A stretch of DNA of 64,000 nucleotides from Myrica gale (taxonomy: Eukaryota; Streptophyta; Magnoliopsida; Fagales; Myricaceae). Positions 47,250-59,913 of the stretch are shown here, piece by piece. Made by a program: the position numbers and the translations under genes. Below the pieces are notes generated by a model that had not been told where the DNA came from, made no database searches, and worked only from the letters and a program-made list of their open reading frames with translations. Position 1 is the first letter of the stretch. The number at the start of each line of letters is the position of its first letter. The stretch lies in the NCBI GenBank assembly GCA_963930655.1, contig OZ005608.1, positions 4,526,001 to 4,590,000 of the forward strand, given 5' to 3'.

Positions 47250-50200
47250 GTTTATCTAGCTCTACCCACTTCGTAATGTTCCTATTACGGAAAGGTCCTC
47301 CTTTTTTTCGAATATTATGGAATATGCCCTTGTTTTACATTACACATTTGGTATGAATATAAAAATGGTGGACGTACAGTATTCCTTGTTGGCATGGTAT
47401 GTGAATTTGATTAATTAAAAGCACTTGAGATCAGCCTGCACCAACTGAATTATATTATTGTAAAATTAATGCAACCAGTTTCTTTTTTCCTTTAAAAACT
47501 AGCATAATGTAGTGGAGTTCATATTGAGTCAATATCATCATTCATATGCTCCTGATCTAATCCATGTTAGATCTTCATTGTTTTTTCCTCGAGTATTTCC
47601 TCACTATGTTGGGGAAGGGGAGACATGGATGTTTGCTTCCATCACTTATCCAATGGAGGGGTCAACTTGTGAAAATCGAAAACAGAGGATATGCTGAGTT
47701 CGATGACAGTGTGAACATGGTCACTGCTAATTTGAAACACATGCATGATCTTTCGTCTTAATTTCTTTCTCGTTCTTGGAGGAGGTTGTCGTGGCCGGGC
47801 AGGGGTCCAAAGCCTATGATGTTGTAGGCTACAAGGCTATAACCCACACAAAATTAGAGAGTCTGATTGGATTAAATTTTCCTGATTGAGTAATTAACAG
47901 AGAAAGAGAAGGGTCATTATGCGATGCACCCAGAAGTCTAGGGACTACGAAATCATACACTCACAAACTCGTAAACATTGATGGGGTGGGGATCCCAAAC
48001 CTGACCACCTAGAAGTCAGTAAACAAAGATGGTGGTTGGCTTGTGGATTTGGAGTACGTGTAAGTCACTTTTGTTGCCCAATTAATGGGTACGTGGTATT
48101 CTCTTCTTTCTATGTCTATTAAGCCAAGCCGGCCGTACCCACATTAAGCTTATAGCTTATAGTCATGGCTAATTTCCACAATAACCTCATCCTCATGCGT
48201 GGCTCGAGATGGGTGAAAACGTAAAAAAAATACTTGGCCTCAAATAATAAAATACTGATCAGTCTGTTGGAGCACATAAGGACAGTCCAATTATCGTCAT
48301 TGTTGACGTAGTTTGGTGACCCATTTGGAAGTCTACAGCCTTCTCGGCATGCAACAACCAATTGATATATATATCCTATTCCCCTTTAATTACCCATTTT
48401 GTGTTTAATTTGGCTATGAGTACAAATTTTTGATGCCATAAAGTTGTGCTTACCGAAGTTCAAAATTTTCCTAATATGCGTGTACTTATCCAAATTGGGC
48501 AACAAATATGGTCAATTTATGGGATAGAGATAGACTGAATTAATGAAGAAAATTAAATGTACGCGGATTGCCCGGCCAATATCCATGTTATTAGTCTCAT
48601 TCTTTACATATATATATATATATATATAAATGACTAATTATGAGTTTGAAATTGCTAGACGAGTCAGAATATAACTATCAATTATTATTTCAACATGATT
48701 TTTGGTCCATATATTTATAATTGTGTCCATATATATAAGAAACTTTAACTGACGTACGTCAAAGAAAATTGTCTTATGTGTCTTGGATGAGAATCCCTAG
48801 TTGTACATCTTGAGGATGAATACCACAGGAAGAGACAAACTCCATTTTAGGTTCTCTTTTTGTAGATATTGTATTACAAGTGCAACACTGCGCACGACTT
48901 TTTCCTTGTTTTCTTCCAGTGACAAAACACCACAAGTCCCTTTTCCTTCATCAAGGCAAGTCACGGCTTGACCAACTTTCCAAATTCACTCGAGTGGATA
49001 ACAAACGACTGTCCACTTCTTCTTCCCTGAAAAAGGTTTTAGCTTTCTATGGGGGGGGACTGATCAAGTGATATTGGGAGCTACCGCTAGTCCGGAAAAA
49101 ATTAAACTAAATGACAGAACCCACAAAACACAATGTATTTATTTACTTGATCACGATTTCTTCTTATCCAAACAGTACTCATGAGATCTTAAGCACAACC
49201 CCAAATAGGTTAGCCAATCAAGGTAGGGTCAAAATTTGATATATATAACTCAGCTAGCGGCTCATGGTTCAATTTAAATAATAGGATATTAGAACGCGGA
49301 AAAAGTGCCTCCCATATAACAGCACATAATTCGGCCAAATGGACCACTAATTATGTCCGTCTTTGCCCACAAAAACCTTAAAAAAGAATCAACTTAAGCA
49401 ACGTGCCCACTAAATGGTACGAAACCCTACCAGCTTTTATTTTTTCGAATATTAGTACTCTGACCATTCACCCCTCCAAAAATTAAAAAAAAAAAAGCTA
49501 TCAAAGAATATTGTATTATCATTTAACCTTTGGCAAGATGAATGAGGGAAAGGATAACATCTATATATTTATGGTAGAATGATCAAATATTAGAAAGATT
49601 AGACTAGCTACGACTAAGGAGTCTCAAATCAGACGTTTTTTACTTTAGAATTCTTAATGATTTTCTTAAAAGAATTCATTGGAAGTGGGATGATTCTTTT
49701 CATAGGAGGAATCTGTTTGTACGGCATTACTCATTTTCGCAGATTTTATGGGCACACTGCTTTTACAAAGCAAACCCGGCCTCCATACTCCATAAATCAT
49801 AGTCACCACAAAATCTTGTAAAATAGTGCGTGGTTATCTGCCTAGAATATTGTATAGCAATTTGTCAATTAATCACTCGAGTTGGGAAAAGGGGAAGATG
49901 GGGTTGGGCGCGCGCAGTACTGTTGGCTTAAGAGACTCGAGAGCCAAGTCTCAAAGCAGGGGCCGGCCGGGTGGACCAGCTGATCAGCTGAGCCAACTTT
50001 CGCATAGAAAGCGTGACAGAGAGTACAGCTTCCGCCTTCCATGGCAAGGAGAAGCACATGGGTTGCAACCAAGAACTTCAACGCGTGTCACCTCCCCACA
50101 AGCAACCTTAGGGGGACCACATATTCTATCCATCCACGTGTAACCTAGGCCTTGGCCTAGACAGTTTGCACGTTCACCACTGATCGCAGTCGCCATGCAT

Positions 50201-52379
50201 CTCTATGTAGCTCTTTCTCCTCACAGTCGTCCGTACTGTTCATGGACGCACAAATTCTAAAAATTTGAGACCTAGATCTTGAAAAAAAAACCAAGAACAG
50301 CCATTTTCATTTCTTCAGATATATGCCGTCTCAACAAGCTCGTAAGTTCTAAATTTAATTCTACCAATTAAGATAATTCAATGATTCTGTGTCCACGAGC
50401 CTTCTTAATTGGCTTTACGATCGATCGCGGCAGTTATAATATTATTTCTCATTTTCCTTTTCCTTTTATATACAACTTCATGTAATAGAAGGCACTACTG
50501 TCTTTCTGGACGAATATTATATACCTAGCTCCTCCAAGGTCTGTACGTAATGTGATTTCTTTGCTAGTTTTATCTTAGGTCTATATACAGTGAATGCATC
50601 TGCTGTGCATTATAGGTCCTGGGATGACGCACTTCCTCTCTCAATCATTCTAACAACATAAACTCGAGGAGAGCAACCAGGTGAAGCCCCTTGTGACACG
50701 TGGGAGGTTCTTGATAGTCAGATGACGGACCCGACGAGAAAAATAAGGCAGCAGGGAGCTGTCAAATGAAAGATGTAGGAGACTGGGAGTGATGAGGGTT
50801 GTCAGAGGAGAACAGCACTGATTGGTTTGATACTTTGTTGGTTCATTGAGCTTTTGGAGGTTCTTTCTTCCAACTTAAAAAAAGATATAATGCCCCCCAC
50901 CAATCAATGAAGCTTTTAGTGTTTTATCTTATTAAATAAGTTTCGGACACATATATAAAAGTTAATTTATTAAAAGAGTATTGATACTTCGACAGTTCAA
51001 CCTGCAGTATTGTCTTCTAGCTGTGTCTTCTAGCTGTGTCTAATTAGGAATGACTTCTAGTATTAAGAAATGTTCGGGACTAAAGAAGAAGTGAAAACTG
51101 GGGCTTTCTTGATTAGTTTGCTATGTGAAATATTTTGTAAGGTCGTTCTGATCTTAAATGGTAAGTTTTTTGTTTTTTCTTTTCTAATTGAAGCAGATGT
51201 TATTTAAGTAGAAAAAAACAACCCGGTAATTAGGGTTTCTTAAAAAAAAGTTCACTAGGGTTAACTAAGATTAAAGTAAGGACAAGAGCATAGCAAGGGT
51301 TAAGGATGGATAAGGATGAAACCAGCAAGAGAGAGAGATTCTCGTAATTAAAGCTCAAGTTAAGCTGGCACTAATAAAGTTAGTGATGTCCTAATCTTTG
51401 CGATTATTTAAGAGGGGGGAGAAAAAGTAAGGGCTGGCTGAGGAAGATGCGCATGGCATGGAGGGGATTCTTTTCGTATGCTTTTGAGTTGTTTTCGAGT
51501 TTAAAATTACGTGGCCTCGACTATATAAATCAACCCCAAAGAGCTTAAACTAATGGGTGTCATTTTTATCCCGACACTTGTAGCCCTTGTTTCCCCAACT
51601 TCCAACTCTCCTAGATGCTTAATGATCGACATCTATTGGAGATTACAGATTTCATTACATTTTGCTTAGCTCATCAAAGCTGTGCCCTTGATTCACGCAA
51701 TTTAAAAAAAATAATTCTTCTACATCTATGCACATTTGGAGCTATGCATCTTCCTTAAGCATGTGTCAATGGGCTCTAAACAATTGCTTTGGCTAGCTAG
51801 CTTCATTCAGACTTTGAAAATCATTACGATCGTTTTCATGCCCTTTTAGATAAAGACAAACGTCGGTAAGATCTGGACCATGTAATCGAATCGGGACAAG
51901 AGATATAATCTATTTTCGAGATGTCTACTACATCTTTGATTTGTCAAAGTTAATTTTATTCCAAATTTAATGATCTTTGGGATGATTCATGCTGCATAGT
52001 TATCTATTTTTCGTTAATTATTAGAATAATTAATATTTAATCCTTCAATATATATATATATATATATATATATAGTCGGAGCCATCTACCTTTGCATGTA
52101 TAAATTACACATTTTTGTTGAATTAACCTCGGCTGACAAGACAACATAAAAGAGCAATACAACTTGCTCGAGAAGCTTGAGATAGCTTCAAATATCTGAA
52201 ATTTACAGACTTTTCTCTGCGACCCAAGAACGGAAAAAGCCTGAAATTAATCTAACAAAATTTTTTTCGAGGCCTAAGATTTATGTCACACTCAATCCCT
52301 CTAAAGAGGGGTTAAAAGTTCTTATGGGAATTCACGGCCGGCCATTATCCAACAAAAGTTGTTTATAAAAGCAAAGTAG
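47250..52379. other. Large gene-free region
   Basis: There is no recognisable protein or RNA gene. TA microsatellites occur at about 48607-48628 and 52050-52074. The sequence is AT-rich. The short ORFs at 49826-50196 sit in a GC-richer patch but carry no motif. The first part is the promoter side of the HD-Zip gene. Confidence 0.5.
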
Positions 52380-52387
52380 TGACAAAG

Positions 52388-53692
52388 CAAGGACGGAATG
52401 AAGGGTGTCGGCCGACACCTATTGCTCTAAACAAAAATTTATATGTATATTTTTTTTAATAGAAGATGGTTTGGGCCCGATACCCATAGGCCCAGGTCAA
52501 CTTCATATGATCCCCATTAGGTCCTGAACGACCTGGGTCCGATCCCCTTCAATTTGTGTAGTTGATTTCTGGGTTGAAGAGCTTACAAGATTGGGGGTTT
52601 TGGAATTGCTTCTTAGGGCGAATTCTCGCTGATAATAAGGATATACTATTATTTTTTGCATTATTTTGGTTCTTCTATCTTATTGTTCTGCTAATCGAGT
52701 AGGTTATGCACTTCGTATTTTTTCAATCTATTTATCGGACAACACTTTTATCCTTATTTTGCTGATTTTTTCATTCCTCTATGCGTGCCAGTTAGTGATA
52801 ATTGACTTGTACGTTCAATTATTTGCGTCATGCATTAAATAACTGACCATAAATATAAAAAACATGATCTTGTAGATCAGCATCAGATGAGAATTTACAT
52901 AAACCTCAAGAATCTAGTCAGATAAGCCTGGAGTAGCATTAAGATTCACAACCAATTTTTATGAGTTTTAAGCGAGAACCTACCATTTAGCCCAAGTAGC
53001 TGGGCAGATGGGTAGAAGCATTTTTTGCGCATGAGAGATTGCACATATTTCCTTGAGATTTATTGCCTCTTATGAACTAGCGATAAATAGTGAGACTTTG
53101 ATTATATCATTTCAGCATTGCTAAGTCAATGCAATTAACAATTTTAATACATATAAATTTGTCAGGTCTTTGTATTTTATTTGGTAGTATTTATATAGTA
53201 TGGTTAAAGTATGATTTGTTACCTTTGAAACTAGAGCTGCACATAATTTTGTGATAATCAATTCACATGTTAGAATAGCTGAAAAAATTGGAAGCAGTAA
53301 AATCATTGTCTTGCATATCAATGAACATCAAAAGAATGGGCTTGGGGGATGAAAAACGGGAAAAAAAATTGCAACAGTTAATATGGTTTTGTAATTAATT
53401 GTTGACATTTATATTCACTGCTTTGACATGTATGTTTGGTTAATTACTGATGGATATTTGATTGCTTAGAGCTCTTCCTTGTTTGGTTAATCACGAAGTT
53501 ATTTTACAATATTTTCAGAATATGCAGTCCCGTAAGATTCAATTACCACCTTTCAGTATCACCAAATAGTACGGTAATATATTTTAATATTTTTAATTTA
53601 TAACTTTTTATATTTTAACTCTTAAGATATTTTTTTACATTACGTAATAAATTTATTTTATTATTTTTTCTTAAGAGTTCGATCGGGCGCAA
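52388..53692 (+). mobile_element. Decayed TTF-type hAT element
   Basis: The flanks TGACAAAG (52380-52387) and TGACAAAA (53693-53700) match at 7 of 8. The left end CAAGGACGGAATGAAGG is a mutated CAGTGGCGGATGTAGG. Near the right end the plus strand encodes HEVILQYFQNMQSRKIQLPP, the tail of a hAT dimerisation domain, with the same downstream sequence as at 58900-59050. The rest of the transposase is unrecognisable. Confidence 0.6.
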
Positions 53693-54145
53693 TGACAAAA
53701 ACTCAAAGCTGTCAATTTGCAATATATGAAACCTTGTATATGTGTTTCCGACAGCTAATTACACTAGGATTAATGCTTTTCATACATGAATATTAAATAT
53801 TGGGAACAACCCACCAATCAATGTCATACCATGTGGTCTACTTGCTATAGGACCCTCATGTGCAGTGCACCATACGACCTATCATGGAGACCCGGTAAAA
53901 GCTATATGTATGGATTGATAGGGGATGGCGGATGATCCATGCGTCATGACGCAGGTCTAGTGTTCTAGAAGGTCAAATTTGTTTTGTGTTGTTCATGCCA
54001 CACAGAACAGTTCCCTTCCCTGTTTCCCTCCTCCCATACTTTAACCCTAGTCCTCCACGCTCTCTCCCGCCTCTCGACCTCTGTGCACCCCCTCCATTTT
54101 TCTAACCCACGCATGGTTGTTCTAGGTGTGAAAAGAAATTAATCT

Positions 54146-54181
<36 letters not shown>

Positions 54182-54233
54182 TGCTTAGATTTCCACAAAC
54201 CCATGAATTACGCCATAATTCGGGGGCATTACC

Positions 54234-54478
54234 AAGGTGGATTATGACTTAAGCATCTTATATCTGAAAGCTCCAAGTTCGAGGTTCAGGGTATTCTAGC
54301 CCTACGCACGCACCATCATATATATACACACCAAATTAGGGCCGGCCGGGCCAATCAAGGTGGACTATGACTTAAGCATCTTATATATGAAAGCTCAAAG
54401 TTCGAGGTTCAGGGTATTCTAGCCCTACGCACGCACCATCATATATACACACCAAATTAGGGCCGGCCGGGCCAATCA
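54234..54478. repeat. Tandem duplication, 123-bp unit
   Basis: Two near-identical units start with AAGGTGGA at 54234 and 54357. Each contains ATGACTTAAGCATCTTATAT, AGTTCGAGGTTCAGGGTATT and GGGCCGGCCGGGCCAATCA. The GTTCGAGGTTC core resembles a pol III B box. Confidence 0.85.
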
Positions 54479-54685
54479 TAGGCCGACGGCGAGCTTGCGT
54501 GTCGCGCGTGAGATAGTTAAAAACAATAAGAAAGTGATTAATTAGGTTACCCTCCCCCACATGTAAACTTTCGTTTTGGGGATAACTACCCTATAAGTAT
54601 ATGACTCAGCTCATTGGTGACAAGAAACGGTACTAGTCAAATACTTAAGGTCTCTTATTGTTACTTTTAATAGTAAGGCAAACTC

Positions 54686-54815
54686 TTTGCTTGTCTCTTT
54701 CGTTAGAGATAAAGTCCACACTAACCAACATACACAATAAATATATATATTTGCTTGTCACTTTCGTTAAAGCTAAAGTCCACACTAACCAACATACACA
54801 ATATATATATATATA
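54686..54815. repeat. Tandem duplication, 64-bp unit
   Basis: TTTGCTTGTC begins units at 54686 and 54750. Both end with AACCAACATACACAATA and a TA run. Confidence 0.8.
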
Positions 54816-54933
54816 TATTCATAAAATTACTGTCCAAGTTATTATATAGAGTTATTGTTTATCTTTGAAATTCTTCTGAAATCGTTGGATTAGCGGTAAA
54901 AATTGTGAGAACCCAGCTAAAAAAAAAAATGGC

Positions 54934-55003
54934 AAAGGTGGGAGTCGAACTCCAGACCTGGCTGGGGGTGATAACAGGAGAAGACCATTAGGCCAATCGC
55001 GCA
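54934..55003 (-). other. tRNA-like segment 1 inside the solo LTR
   Basis: The minus strand gives TGGCCTAATGG (A-box-like, 54985-54995) and, about 34 bp on, AGTTCGACTCC (B-box-like, 54941-54951). Arm pairing is poor, so it is not a functional tRNA gene. Confidence 0.5.
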
Positions 55004-55065
55004 TTTGTTAGTTTATATGCAGTTTAATATATTTAAAGGTTAGCAGTTTTATTTCGAAAAATATG

Positions 55066-55128
55066 TCACACGAAGATTCGAACCCAGGCGCCAGGGATGG
55101 CAAAACGCAGCTCGACCACTGAGGCGCG
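55066..55128 (-). other. tRNA-like segment 2 inside the solo LTR
   Basis: The minus strand gives CTCAGTGGTCGAG (A-box-like, about 55111-55123) and GGGTTCGAATC (exact B box core, 55075-55085). It is followed upstream by a (GC)n run at 55124-55137. It is not a complete tRNA cloverleaf. Confidence 0.5.
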
Positions 55129-57011
55129 CGCGCGCGCTTATTTTTATAATGAAACTTTATTTTATTTAAACATGTTTTTCCGAATTGGATTTTTAAGTAA
55201 AACGGTGCGTTTTGATCTTCTTCCTTCTCAACCCTAATCTTTTCGACTTACTGGGTTGCAGACCGCCGTTTTCGACCCTTCCTCTCTCTCTCATCAATTC
55301 TCTCTCTCTCTCTTCAGTTTCTCATCCGTTTTAGCACCATTTCGTCTAATTTTCGAGGCTTTTCATTCCAAACGTTCAATTCTCGAAGTTTCTATGTATT
55401 TTGGCAACTAATGGCAATAATGTGAGATATGTGAAGAGACACCTAATGGCTTTCCATGGGGGACGGTTTTCACTAAGAATTCAAGACTCTTCCGCCTATA
55501 AAAGGGACCTCTTGCTCATAGATTCTTCACACCTCTCAAACGTGATTTTTCATAAATTTTGAGATCTCTCTCTCTCTCTATATATTCGGCCATTGTTGGG
55601 TATTTACGTTTTTCTTCGGTTCTTGAGGATCGTTGCAGTACGTGTTTTCTAAGGCGATTCGATTATCGAAGAAAATTGGGTAAGCGGAGCTACTATATTG
55701 TTTTTCTTCAAAAATTATGAACATGTTTTCATAAACGATTTTGTGGAAAATATTTTATTGCAAGTTTATGTTATTTTGAAAACAAATGTGGAATTTTAAA
55801 AGACTTACTAAGATTGTTTATATGACTTCTGAATTATTTCTCAGAGATTCTGTATTCTGCTGAACATCATTTCTGATTCTGAACCTGAGTTCTGATATTA
55901 TATATTATACTGTTTTCAAACCCCGAGACGATGTTTTGATTACTGATTACTGTTGCTGTTGGTACCAACTCATTACTGATTACTGGTGCGCCCATTCTTC
56001 GGATTGGTTTCTGTGTGGGTTTCTCCCTAGTGCACACTTAGCGTACGTGGCTAAGTCTTAGTAGGGCAAACTCTAATTTCTGTTGGCTTAATTCGGTTTG
56101 GCCGCCGGTTAAGTCGTTGCACAACCCTGCCACAGGGGTCAATGTGGCTTACTGTTGATGTCAAGGGGATTTTCTGAAAAGCTATTTTATTTTCTGTATT
56201 TCTGGTCACTGAATTGAGTATTATTTTCAAAGAAAAAAAGAATATTTTTTTTATTCTCTGCTTACTGAGTTGTCGAACTCACTCCGTTATTATTTTCCCT
56301 ACTTTCAGAGATTTTTGAAGAACGTGACAAGGATGATACTTAGATGGCATGCGGGCAGAAGTAGTATTGTTTTGAAAATTGTACAAGTTTATGTTTTAAA
56401 GCATTGAAGTTTTGATGATGTTTTTATTTAGAATAAAGGAAATGATGTCTCAAAGTTGTTTTAATAAAAATTTCAAATGTTGATTTTTGGGGCGTGACAA
56501 AAATGATGAAGGCTCGTGATCAGACTCAATGGTGGGATCTGTTGTAAAATAAATAGTATTTTTAAACAGTCTGTCATACATCATATTTAAAAGAACATAG
56601 CGTAAAGCTGACATTAGTAGTCGTAGTACGAATAATTGCATTGATAATATTAGTAGTCTGTATCTATATCACATATCAATACTTAGGTTGTCCCAAATAT
56701 GAAGAACTCATTCCTATATATATATAAGAAACACTCTAGATTTATGTATCTTCCTGTAACTACAATTTATTCAATCAAGACGATTATCTACGCACTACAT
56801 ATTTGTACGGCCTTTCTGGCTGGTTCTATCTAGCTACTTTTAATTTCAGTCTTTTATTTGTTTTGATACTATTTTTTTAATACATATATAAGTAGGAAAA
56901 TATTCTACACACTTGAAAGCAAGAAATCTTTCCAACAGCTATAGAAGTCATGAGTATCTTTCTGCGGGTTTAAATATTCTGTGGGACTAATTGAAGTTTT
57001 AATTAAAATTT

Positions 57012-57155
57012 AGGTTGTGTTCGTTCGTGAAAATTTTGGGTGATGAAAAAGGGAAAGATAATTCATGAGAGTTGGTAAAAAATAAGGAGAAAAGATTTGA
57101 GTGAATATTATAATAATAAAAATTATTTGATATAAAAAAAATTTATAATATAATT
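57012..57155. repeat. MITE of the AAAATTTTGGGT family, copy F
   Basis: It starts GGTTGTGTTCGTTCGTG and shares AAAATTTTGGGTGATGAAAA, GAGAGTTGGTAAAAAATAAG and GAGTGAATATTATAATAATA with the copies at 40978 and 24510. Confidence 0.55.
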
Positions 57156-57626
57156 TTTTATACTATGTCCTTTGGATTTCTAATTCGGGCAACAAAAGCC
57201 CCCTTATTTTATGAGAAAAAAATGGGGAAATAGCAGGAAACGTGGATGGTGGAGGAGTGAGGACGTGGCAGTACTCCAACCTAGTCCCTCCCTCTGGGTC
57301 CCTAGATTCCATTTTCTTCCGAGGTCTTAAGAATTCCAGGTTAGCTGCGCGCCACTTTTTCATCTCTGGCTTTAGAACATGGTAACCGACATTGTTCTTT
57401 TTGCAAGATAGGCGTATAGCATTTCGTAGATCATTCTTTTTGCACCAGATTGCGATTGCCCTAGCAGGAGCCCCAGATCCGAAGACACTGGGAACTATAT
57501 ATCCTCCTATTGTACGTGTGCCGGTAACTGAAAATGTGGGTGTCCATAGCACGGCCGGCGGCCATGTGTCATTTTAGGCGTCCTTGAGAACATTGGATTG
57601 TAGGAGGGTACATGGGTGAGTGACCA
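57156..57626. other. Short gene-free stretch
   Basis: The minus-strand ORF at 57163-57552 has no recognisable motif and is not supported as a gene. Confidence 0.4.
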
Positions 57627-57634
57627 CTCATGAC

Positions 57635-58024
57635 TAGGGGTGACCAAGTTACCGGTCAATATGGATCGAAATCGGACTGATTTTTTAATACCGGATTTAT
57701 CTGTCCTTGAAACCGGTGCACTCCGGTTCGGTTCTGAGTTATATATATGAAAAATCAGAACTGAACAGGAGTATACCACTCCAAACCGGTCATTACTTGT
57801 AAAAAAACCCCAAAATGCCTAAAAAAAGTAAAAATGCTAAGAGACTTAAACTAAAAAAAGGCCAAAAATGTCATGGCCTAAACTGGCCCAAACCTTCTAA
57901 TCCAAACCGGTGAAACTGGGGACTGGACCGGTTCTATTAGAATGACCGGTCCGGTATGTTCACTCTACCAAATTACCGGTTTGGCCGGCTGGACCGGACC
58001 GGATCATACCATTTGACAGTCCTA
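57635..58024. mobile_element. Short hAT MITE with perfect 8-bp TSD
   Basis: CTCATGAC is duplicated at 57627-57634 and 58025-58032. The ends are TAGGGGTGACCAAGTTACC and, reversed, TAGGACTGTCAAATGG. ACCGGT-type subterminal repeats occur on both strands. The element is 390 bp and non-coding. Confidence 0.85.
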
Positions 58025-58052
58025 CTCATGACACATCCAAGTACTGTACTAC

Positions 58053-59100
58053 CAGTGGTGGATGTAGGGGGCAACCGCCACCCACTGCACGCCCCAAAAC
58101 AAAAATTACGTATAAATTATTTTTATTTTTGGCCTGGGCCTGTGGGGCTCGATCCCCAAACGCCCAGGCCAACCCATGTTTGCATTTCCAGTAGGAGTTG
58201 TTCGTCAATTTTGGGTTTTGGCCTGTTTACCCAGTCAACTCCTCTCCTGCGGGAATTACTCCCCGCTGTTGCTCAATTGCTGAGATTTCAGATTCGTCGT
58301 TCAAGGGAAGCAATCCCACTGCTAGAAACAGAAACGTGCAGTTGATCCCAGCTCTCCCTAGAAGTATCGATAATGACGTGGCGCGAATGGGTAGTTTGGA
58401 GTTCTCTAGAAAATTGCAGACTTCTCTGGCTAATTACATCAGTACGGGTCATTGGACGGTAGGCAGGGCCCATTTTCTTTTTTCCTTCCTAAGTAAGAGG
58501 GCCCAATTTGAGTGTTACTCGCTCAACCCAAAGCTGGGTAGTCCGCTATAATAATCCGATTCCGTGGATTTGGACCGGGAGTGATTTAGACTTGAGTTTA
58601 GAGAGGCAACAAACCTAATATTTGACCATAATATCTAATAATAACACATGTTTTTATATGTTAAAAAATTTCATACTAGTCGAAGACTTAGGACTCGTAG
58701 CAACGAAAAAATAAATACTCGAAGTTATATATTATAACAAGGATACATAGAAAATACAGATTCAACCGTTGAAAGAGTATTTTCAAGAGTGATTTGCGTG
58801 ATATGATGAGAGATGACTGGATGAATGATTGCATGATAGTATACATCGAGTAAGAAGTTTTTAAAACTATTGAGAACGAAGTCATTTTGTAACATTTTCA
58901 TAAAATGCAAGAACGTAGGATGCAATTGTTATCTCTCAGTCGTAGTACATAGTGCGGTAAGTGTATTCTAATATTTTTAGTCTTTAATTTTCGATATTGT
59001 AACTCTAAGACAAATTTTTGCATTACAAAAGAAAACAAATTTCTTATCATTTCGCGTTTAAAGTTCGACCCCGTGAATTTTGATCCTGGATCCATCACTG
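58053..59100 (+). mobile_element. TTF-type hAT element with decayed transposase
   Basis: The flanks TGTACTAC (58045-58052) and TGTACAAC (59101-59108) match at 7 of 8. The ends CAGTGGTGGATGTAGG and, reversed, CAGTGATGGATCCAGG form the TIR. The 3' third encodes a broken hAT dimerisation domain. Confidence 0.8.
58740..58925 (+). pseudogene. hAT transposase C-terminal dimerisation domain, broken
   Basis: Plus-strand reading gives TTVERVFSRVICV, stop, then DEMRDDWMNDCMIVYIE, stop, then EVFKTIENEVIL, stop, HFHKMQERR. This order is the typical end of TTF-zinc-finger hAT transposases. Several stops make it non-functional. Confidence 0.7.
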
Positions 59101-59312
59101 TGTACAACTGTGCTTTGCGAATGATATAGTATGCTGTGTATGCATAATTAAATTTTATCTGATAATTCAAGTTAGAAATTAAACAAACAAAAAATTAAAT
59201 ACTAAAGATATTATATTTGATTTTTCAAAAATAAAAATAACATTTTAATTTCGTTTCTGATTTGGTGGTGGCTTCCTGGCAATATTACGAACCGGCCCTC
59301 CTGGGTTCTTAA

Positions 59313-59557
59313 CATAGTGTTTGTGTAAGTAAAATTTTAGGGTTTGTGAAAAAGTGAGGAAAAAGAATGAAAAAGTGAAAAAATGTAAAAAAGTGTAAAA
59401 AAGTTAGATAAAAAGTAAGGAGAGAGAATAAAAAAGTAAGTGAAAAAGTGAAAAGGTTGGTAAAAAGTAAAAAAAGTAAGAGAAAAAGTAAGAGAGAGAA
59501 TGAGGATGTGAAAAAGTTAAAATTTTAGTAAAATTTTGTGTGTGAACAAACACTATG
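59313..59557. repeat. MITE with CATAGTGTTTGT inverted ends
   Basis: The left end CATAGTGTTTGTGTAAGT and, reversed, the right end CATAGTGTTTGTTCACAC are followed by AAAATTTTA on both sides. The body is low-complexity GTGAAAAAGT/AGAGAGA repeats. Confidence 0.7.
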
Positions 59558-59913
59558 TCTTGCGAGAAATGGACTCTAATCTCCTGAATAACGTTGAGAA
59601 ATGGAAACTTTGGGCCTTATTTGAAAAAAGAATGGCATCCTGGCAATCACCTCATGGTAGTTGGGCCTTTTCTAAGTACTATATTCGCTCCTGGCTGCTT
59701 TATGTTAGCTGACCTTTCGGCCCAATTAGGTAATCTGGACCATAGGGTCATTTTTTGGTAAGTAGGGGTCACTTTCTATTTGTCAGGCTTGAGACGTTGG
59801 CCCAAATTACGGCCCATTGAGATTTTTTTTAATGAAAGGCCCATTGTTCTGTTTGTAAAGGGTCTGGTTTTTGTACCCATATATTTCTTTATTGCTCCTC
59901 ATCATCACCGAAA

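Larger units (their letters stand above)
54904..56499 (-). mobile_element. Solo LTR (probable Ty3-type), 5-bp TSD
   Basis: AAAAT is duplicated at 54899-54903 and 56500-56504. Read on the minus strand the element begins TGTCACGCCCC and ends GGGTTCTCACA, so it has TG...CA termini; TGTCACGCCC is a frequent start of plant LTRs. The length is 1596 bp. There is no primer-binding site, coding domain or second LTR nearby, so it is a recombination product. It carries two tRNA-like segments near its 3' end. Confidence 0.75.

Noticed and set aside
54934..55128. Functional tRNA genes
   Set aside because: A and B boxes are present but the acceptor, D and anticodon arms do not pair properly, and both lie inside an LTR.
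57163..57552. 129-codon minus-strand ORF
   Set aside because: No motif, no initiation or splice support, and it lies among transposon fragments.
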